From Collimonas arenae (GTDB taxonomy: Bacteria; Pseudomonadota; Gammaproteobacteria; Burkholderiales; Burkholderiaceae_D), in contig NZ_CP009962.1 in NCBI RefSeq assembly GCF_000786695.1, positions 2,046,001 to 2,110,000 on the forward strand: a DNA stretch of 64,000 nucleotides. Reading direction: 5' to 3'. How positions within the stretch are numbered: the stretch's first letter is position 1; every line of letters starts with the position of its first letter. Below the pieces are notes generated by a model, which was not told the origin of the DNA, did no database searches, and saw only the letters and a program-made list of their open reading frames with translations. Positions 18,901 to 27,900 of this stretch are shown here, piece after piece. Position numbers and translations under genes: made by a program.

Positions 18901-21900
18901 CCGCACCGCAAGCTCAGGCGCTGCCGGCGCCTGAGTACAAGAACTACATCGCCTGGCTGCAATCTCAAGACAGGAAAACTGCACTGCGCTACTGGAGTGC
19001 TTATTTCGACGGCTTAGCGCTTGCCGCCAGCGCCAGCTTGCCGTTGGAGACGGAAGCCGAGGGCCGTGTTGACGCTGGGCAGGCGGGCAGCCAAGAACAG
19101 AAAGCCCATTCGATCGAACTTTCTGCCGACGCTACGACGCAGTTGCGGCAACTGGCGCAGGCCGAGGGAGTCAGCCTCGGCACGCTGATCCTGGCCGCGT
19201 GGGGATTGTTGCAGAGCAAGTACAGCGGCGAACCGGAAGTGCTGTTCGGCTATACCACCAGCGGTCGTCCTGCTGCCCTGGACGGCATCGAGACCATGGT
19301 CGGGCTGTTCATCAATTCCTTGCCCATCCGTTTAAAGATCGTCGCCGATCAGAGCCTTTCTTCCTGGCTGCAAGAGATCCAGCGGATACAGCTCGATCAC
19401 GAGGATCACGGCTTCCTGCCGCTGGCGGATATCCAACGCTGCAGCGGCTCGCGCCTCGGCCAGTCGCTGTTCAATGCGCTGGTGGTGGTAGAAAATTTCC
19501 CGCTTGACCGCGCGTTGCTATCTGCCGATGCGGCCGATGGCCTGCGCATGGTTGACGTCCAGGGCGTCGAACGCAGCGATCTCGGCTTGAGCCTAATCGT
19601 GTATCCCGGTGAACGATTGACGCTCAAACTGGCATATCAATCAACGCAATTCGATGCTGCCCCGACGCTGCAGCTATTGCAGCGCCTGAACGAGTTGCTG
19701 GCGAGCTTCGCCAAAGGCGGCGCGCAGCCGCTCTCGCAGTTGTCCGTGCTGAGCGAGGCCGAACGTCAGCGCGCGGTACGGGACTGGAACGCCACCGATG
19801 CCGCCTATCCCCTCGATCGCTGCGTGCACCAACTATTCCAGATACAGGCCGACACCCGCGCGAACGAGATCGCGGTCGTCGCGGGAACTGAGCGCTGGTC
19901 TTATCGGCAACTGGCCGAACGGGCGCAGGCGATAGCGTCATGGCTGACCCAGAGTGGGGTCGAGCCGGGCGAGCGGGTCGCCCTCAGCCTGGGCAAGGAA
20001 CCGTACCTGATCGCCGCCATGCTCGGCATCATGCGTGCCGGCGCCGCCTATGTGCCGATGGCGCTGGATTGTCCGCCGGAGCGCGGCAGCTTCATGGCGG
20101 AAGATGCGGGCATCAAACGGCTTGTGACGCGGCGCGGTCATCAGGAACAGGCAGACGGCTGGGGCGTAGCGCCTCTGTTTTTGGAAGATTGTCTGCAAGA
20201 CGGGCATCCCGGCATCTCTGCGCAGCAAGATGGTTCGGCGCTGCCGGCGCCAGCCTCTTACTCGACCGCTTATGTTATCTACACCTCGGGAACGACCGGC
20301 AAGCCCAAGGGGGTATTGGTCAGTCACCGTAACCTGGTCAATTTCTGCTGCTGGTTCGGCCAAACCGGGCTGTCCCGGGCCGGCGAAGGATTTTCGCAGT
20401 TTGCGCCACACACCTTTGATGCCTCGGCAGGAGAGATCTTCGGCGCTTTGCTCAACGGTGCAGAGCTGCACCTGCTCAGCGACGAGCTGATCCAGGAGCC
20501 GCGCGCTCTGGCCCAGTACTTCACCGGGCAACGGATTCGTTTCGCCGCCTTCCCGCCGCCTTACTTGCAGCAGATGGACCCCGACCTGGTGCCGGAGGGC
20601 ATGAGCTTGCTCACCGCCGGTTCGGCGCCGACCCCTGAACTGGTGCAGCGCTGGAGCAAGCACTGCCGCTACGTCAACGGTTATGGACCGACCGAGACGA
20701 CCATCCTGTCCTCGGCCTGGATGGGTGAGGGCGACAATTTCGACGGGAAGCTTTCAATCGGCCGTCCCATCGCCAACACGACGATGTATGTGGTGGACAG
20801 CGTGGGCCAGTTGTGTGCCCCCGGCTTGCTTGGCGAGATCTGGATTGGCGGCGAAGGCGTGGCGCAAGGCTATCTCAACCGGCCTGACCTGAGCGCTCAG
20901 CAATTCATCGCCGATCCGTGGCGGCCGGGTAGCCGGGTCTACCGTACAGGCGACCTTGGCCGATGGCTGAACGACGGCCGCATCGAGTGCGTTGGCCGGC
21001 GTGATCGTCAGGTCAAGCTGCGTGGTTTCCGTATTGAATTGAACGAAATCGAGAATCGGATTCGCGAATATCCGGCAATCCAGGATGTCGCGGTGCTGGT
21101 GCGCGGAGACGAGGACGACAAGCGCTTGTTCGCCTGGGTCGTGCAGCGCAATGAAACTACTACAGCAACTGCGGAACCGGCCGAGACCGCCCGGTTTCTG
21201 GCGCTGCTGCGTGATTTCCTGCGACGTTCGCTGCCGGAATACATGGTGCCTCAGTACATTGTGCCGTTGGACCAGCTACCGCTCACCGCTAACGGCAAGC
21301 TTGATGATAAGGCATTGCCGCAGCCAGACGTCGGCGCCGGCTTTGAAGCGGCTTATGTTGCGCCGCGCACTGCAAACGAAACCGTATTGACCGAGATCTG
21401 GGCATCGGTGCTGAAATTGCAACCGGAGCAGATTAGCGCTACCGCCAATTTCTTTGAGCTGGGTGGCCATTCATTGCTGGCGATGCGCGCCGTCACGCGC
21501 TTGCGCGAACAGCTTGGGGTGGATCTTGGGGTGGTGGACTTGCTGGCAAATCCGGTGCTTGCCGATCTGGCGGCGCTCGTGGAAAACGCAGGCAGCCATG
21601 CGCTGCCGCCCATTGCGCCGGTCGACCGCAACGGCGGCTTGCCCCTGTCGCTGGCGCAGCAACGGCTGTGGCTGCTGTCGCAAATGCCAGGAGTAAGCGA
21701 GACTTACCACGTACCCGGTGTGCTGCGTCTGCAGGGCAGGCTGGATCACAAGGCGCTGCGGCGCGCGCTGGACCGGATCGTGGAGCGGCACGAAGTGCTG
21801 CGCACCTGCTTCAGGCTGGCCGGCGGCGAGCCGTACCAGCACATCGACGCCGCCGGGCAGGGCTTTGCCCTGATCGAGCACGATCTCAGCCACGCGGCCG

Positions 21901-24900
21901 ATGCCGAGCAACGTCTGCCGGCGCTGATCAAGGAGGAGGCCGGCGCGGGGTTCGACCTGGCTTCCGGTCCGCTGCTTCGTGGCCGCCTGATCGTGCTGGA
22001 TGCGGAAGAGCATGTGTTGCTGCTCACGCAACACCATATCATCACTGACGCCTGGTCGCTGGCGTTGATGGTGCGTGAGCTAAGCATCATTTATAACGCT
22101 TACCTCATGGGTGCTGAAGATCCGCTGCCCGCGTTGACGGTACAGTACGCCGATTACGCAGCCTGGCAACGCCAGTCGCTGGGGGGGAGCTGGCTGCAGG
22201 CGCAGAGCGGCTACTGGCATGCCAACCTGGCTGGCGCACCGGCGCTGCTGGAGCTGCCGACCGACTGGCCGCGTCCGGCGCAGCAAAAATACGACGGCGA
22301 CGTGGTGGCTTTCACTTTGGATGCGGAACTGACGACGGCCTTAAAAGAGCTGAGCCGCCGTCACGACACCACCTTGTTCGTGACGCTGTTGACGGGTTGG
22401 GCCATCGTGCTCAGCCGCTTGTCCGGGCAGCAAGACGTGGTGATCGGCAGTCCGGTGGCAAATCGCATGCAGGCGGCGCTGGAGCCGATGATCGGCTTCT
22501 TCGTCAACACTCTAGCGCTACGCATCGACCTGTCGGGAGAACCGGCGGTGGGTGAATTACTACAACGCGTGAGGCAGCAAACGCTGGCTGCGCAACGGCA
22601 TCAGCAGATGCCGTTCGAGCAGGTGGTGGAGGTGGTGCAGCCGCCGCGCAGCCTGGCGCATGCGCCGATATTCCAGGTTATGTTCAACTGGCTGAGCGAG
22701 AATGTCGCCGACGCGATCAACCTGGACGGCTTGCAGATATTACCGCAGAGCGCGCCACGAGTATTGTCCAAGTTCGACCTCACGCTCGACCTGGCCGAAG
22801 CCGGCGACTGCATTAGCGGCGTCCTGGAATACGCGACCGCGCTGTTTGAACGGCAGACGATCGAGCGCTGGAGCGGCTACCTGGAGCGTGCATTGCGGGC
22901 AATGGTGGAGCAGGAACAGCAGTGCGTACGGCAAGTGGATCTGATTGGCGCGGAAGAAAAGCGCCGCCTGCTCAGTTTCAACGATACCTGCCGGCCGGAT
23001 TTGATCGACCGCACCTGGCCGGAGCTGTTCGCAGCCCAGGCCTTGCGCACGCCTGAGCGCATCGCTGTGCAATGTGAAACGGCGCAACTGAGCTACGGCG
23101 AGCTGCATCAGCGCACGTCGCGGCTGGCGACGGCTTTGCGGCGGCAGGGCGTGGCGCCCGGGCAGACTGTGGCCTTGTTAGATCACCGCGGCACCGACCT
23201 GTTGGTGATGATTATCGCCGTGCTCAAGGCAGGCGCCGCCTATTTGCCCATCGACCCGACCCATCCGACGCTGCGTTGGCTGGATATCCTGCATGAAGCA
23301 CAGCCTTGCCTGCTGGTGGTCGGCGACACGCTGGCCGAGCCGCGAAGCTGGCTTGAGGAGCATTGGCAGGCCGATAAGTTGCGTTCGACGGCCGGCCTGC
23401 TGGCTGTCGCAAGCACTGCGGAGGAGCTGTTACCTCCAAGTCTGGACGACCTGGCCTACCTGCTGTTTACCTCGGGCTCGACCGGCAAGCCTAAGGGCGT
23501 GATGATCGAACATCGCGGCATGGTCAATAACATGCGTTCCAAGGTTGCGCCGTTGGCGATGTCGGCAGACGACGTGATCGCCCAGACTGCGCCGCAATGC
23601 TTCGATATCTCGGTATGGCAATTCCTCACGGGTTTGTTGCTGGGGGCGAAGGTGTATATCGTCGCCAACGACGTCACACGCGATCCGCAAGCGCTGCTGG
23701 AATGTCTCGACCGCCAAGGGGTGACGATCTGGGAACCGGTACCGTCGCTGATCCAGGCTGCATTGCCGTACCGCAGGCCGCTGCCGCATCTGCGCTGGGT
23801 CATCTCGGTCGGCGAGGCGCTGCCGCGTGAGTTGGTCGAGCGCTGGTTCGAGCAATATCCGGATTTGCCGCTGATGAATCACTACGGCCCGGCCGAATGC
23901 TCGGACGATGTCACCTTCCATCCAATCCACGCTCCAGTTGAGCGCGTGCTGATCGGTGCAGCCATGCCCAATGCGCAAATGCACCTGGTGGACGACCAGC
24001 TACGGCTGCTGCCGCTGGGCGTGGTCGGCGAAATCGCTGTATCCGGCGCTGTGGTCGGCCGCGGCTATCTCAACCGCAATGAGGAAACACAGGCCAAATT
24101 CCGCCGCAATCCGTATGCGCGCCATGCGACTGAAGAGCGTCTTTACCTGACCGGCGACCTCGGCCGGCGCTTTGCCGACGGCACGGTGGAATACATTGGC
24201 CGCAAAGACTTCCAGGTCAAGATCCGTGGCTTCCGCATCGAACTGGGCGAGATCGAAAGCGGCCTCGCCAGACATCCGTCGGTACGTGAAGCAGTAGTGG
24301 TGGCATCCGAAACGGCTCGCGGCGACAAGCAACTGGTGGCTTATGTCACGCTAAAAACCGCGGTGAGCGCAGAGCAGATCAAGGCGCATCTGCGCGCATC
24401 GCTGCCGGATTACATGATCCCGGCCGCCGTCGTGCTGCTGGATGCTTTGCCCTTGAACGGCAATGGCAAGGTCGATCGCAAGGCGCTGCTGGCGCTTGAG
24501 ATCAAAGCTGAGGCTGATACCTACCATGCGCCGCGTGGAAGTCTTGAAATGACCTTGGCCCAGATCTGGCAGGAATTGCTGCAGATCGAGCGCGTCAGCC
24601 GGGACGACGGCTTCTTCGATTTAGGCGGCCACTCGCTGCTGGCCGCACGTATGGTCGGGCGGTTGCGGCAAGAGCTGAAGATCGAGGTGAACATTGCCGA
24701 TCTGTTCGCATTCCCTGTGTTCGCGGACTTTGCGCGCGTGCTTGTCAACGCAGTCGACAGCGATAATCCGGCCATCGTGCCGACAGACCGTAACGGCCCG
24801 CTGCCATTGTCGTTCGCCCAACAGCGGCTATGGTTCTTGTCGCAAATGCAAGGCAGCAGCGAGACCTATCACTTGCCCGGCATGCTGGATCTGCAGGGAA

Positions 24901-27900
24901 AACTCGACCGTGCCGCTTTATATCGCGCGCTGGACCGTATCGTTGCCCGCCATGAAGTGTTGCGGACTCGCTTTGCGCTGATCGGCGGCGAGCCGCATCA
25001 GAGCATCGCTGCCGCTGATCATGGCTTCAGGCTGACGGAACATGATCTCAGCGCCCCGGCCGACGCCTGGCGCCTGCAGCCGCTGATCGAGGAGGAGATG
25101 CATACGCCTTTCGATCTGGCCGGCTGTCCGCCGGTGCGTGGCCGCCTGCTTGTACTGGGGGCAGACCGGCATATTTTGCTGGTGACCCTGCACCATATCG
25201 TGACCGACGCCTGGTCGCAAGGATTGCTGATTCATGAACTGGGCGTGCTCTACAACGCCTACCGGAGCGGCGCAGCCGACCCGTTGCCGCCCTTGGCGGT
25301 GCAGTATGCCGACTACGCTGTCTGGCAGCGCCAATGCCTGGCGGGCGTATGGCTGCAGGAGCAGGTCGATTACTGGCGCGACACCCTGAACGGCGCACCC
25401 ACGCTGCTGGAGCTGCCGACCGACCGCCCACGTCCAGCTCAGCAGGTATACGACGGCGGCTATGTTCCGGTAGTCCTGGATGCGGAGTTTACAGCGGCAT
25501 TGAAGAGCTTCAGCCGCGACCGCGGCGCGACCCTGTTCATGACGCTGCTGACGGGCTGGGCCATCGTGCTCAGCCGCTTGTCGGGACAGCAGGACCTGGT
25601 GATCGGCAGCCCGGTGGCCAATCGCACCCAGGTGGAGGTGGAGTCGCTGATCGGTTTCTTCGTCAATATGCTGGCATTGCGGATCGACCTGTCGGGTGAT
25701 CTGACGGTGGCCGATCTGCTGGAGCGCGTGAAACAGCAGACACTGGGCGCGCAGCGGCATCAGCAGATACCGTTCGAGCACGTGGTGGAAGCGGTGCAGC
25801 CGCCGCGTGGCCTGGCGCATACGCCGGTGTTCCAGGTCATGTTCAACTGGCTCAGCGGGGATGTGGCCGGTGCGGCCGGGGCAGTCGAGCTGGACGGTTT
25901 GCGCATCGCGCCTCAGCCCATAGCTTATCGGCCGTCCAAGTTTGACCTGTCGCTGGACCTGGCCGAAATCGATGGCTGCATTACGGGCGGCCTGGAATAT
26001 GCCACGGCGCTGTTCGACCATGGTACGGTCGAGCGTTGGCTGGGCTATTTCAAGCACGCGCTGCGCGCCATGGCAGATGAGCAAGGGCAGCAGGTGCGGC
26101 AGCTGGATGTGCTCGGTGCGCAAGAGGCGCGCTGGCTATCGGCTTGCAACGATACTTACAGGCCGGAGCTGATCGAACGCAGCTGGCCGGAGCTGTTCTC
26201 AGCCCAGGCCTTGCGCACACCGGACCGCATCGCCGTGCAATGCGAAGCCAGGCAACTTACCTACCGCGAGCTGCATGAACTTACCTCACGGCTGGCGGCA
26301 ACGCTGCGGGAGCGAGGTATCGGCGGCGGCCAGGCGGTGGCGTTGCTTGATCAGCGCGGCACTGACTTGCTGGTGATGATCATCGCTGTGCTGAAGGCTG
26401 GCGGCGCTTATCTGCCGCTCGATCCTAGCCATCCGACGCAGCGATGGCTCGAAATTATCCAGGAGGCCCAGCCCGGCCTGGTGGTGGTCGGCGATCAGCT
26501 GGCTGTGCAGCGCGCCTGGCTCGACGGCCATTGGCTGGCGGACAAGGTGGTTTCGACAGTGGAACTGGTTGCCGCCGCAACAACAGCAACCCCGGCGCTG
26601 GACTTGGCGCCGCCTGCTCCCGGCGACCTGGCCTATCTGCTGTTCACCTCTGGCTCTACCGGCAAGCCCAAAGGCGTGATGATCGAACATAGCGGGATGA
26701 TCAATAACATCCGTGCGAAACACGAACTGTTGTCGATGTCATCGGATGATGTGATCGCGCAGACAGCGCCGCAGTGCTTCGACATCTCTGTATGGCAGTT
26801 CCTTACCGGCTTGCTGCTGGGGGCCAAGGTCTACGTGGTCGCCAGCGACGTCGCCCGCGATCCCGAAGCGCTGCTGGCTTGCCTCCATCGGCAGGCCGTG
26901 ACGATCTGGGAGCCGGTGCCCTCGCTGATCCAGGCGGTGCTGCAGCACGTCCGTTCTTTGCCGCATCTGCGCTGGGTCATTTCGGTGGGCGAAGCGTTGC
27001 CGCGGGAGCTGGTTGCACGCTGGTTCGAGCGCTATCCGGACTTGCCGCTGATGAATCACTACGGTCCGGCGGAGTGCTCGGATGGCGTCACTTTTCATCC
27101 GATCTATGCGCCTGTCGAGCGCGTAATGATCGGAACGCCTATCGCCAATGCGCAAATGCATCTGGTCGACGACTTGCTGCAACGGGTGCCGCTGGGCGCA
27201 GTGGGCGAGATTGCGGTGGCCGGCCCGGCGGTCGGGCGGGGTTACATCAACCGTCCCGAGGAAACACAGAGCAAGTTCCGGCCCAACCCGTATGCACGGC
27301 ACGCCGCCGAACAGCGTCTTTACCTGACCGGCGACCTGGGCCGCCGCTGGCCCGACGGCCAGGTGGAATATATCGGCCGTAAAGACTTCCAGGTAAAGAT
27401 CCGCGGTTTCCGCATTGAACTGGGCGAGATCGAGAGCAGCCTGCTCAATCACCCTGGCGTACGTGAGGCGGTGGTGGTAGCGTGCGAACTCGGAACCGGC
27501 AATACGCAACTGGCAGCGTATGTCACGCTGAAAGGTGTTGTGGCGGTGGATGAGTTGAAAGTGCACTTGCGCATGACGCTGCCGGACTACATGATCCCGG
27601 CGGCGATCATGGCGCTCGATGTATTTCCCTTGAACGGCAATGGCAAGGTGGATCGGAAAGCTTTGCCGGCACTCGCCGCCAGCGCATTTCAGCAAGCAAT
27701 TTACGAAGCGCCGGAAGGCGCCGCCGAGCGGCTGATTGCTGCGGTCTGGCAAGAATTGCTGAATGTTCCGCAAGTCGGCCGCGGCGATAATTTCTTCGAT
27801 CTCGGCGGCAGTTCGATCCTGCTGGTGCGCATGCTTGGCCGCTTGCGTGAGCAAGGCTTGTCGCTGAGCGTCACCGATGTGTATCAACAGCGTACGCTCA

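Noticed and set aside
21600..27800. Assembly artefact as explanation of the two like modules
   Set aside because: The modules differ at many positions along their length, so they are distinct copies, not the same reads placed twice.
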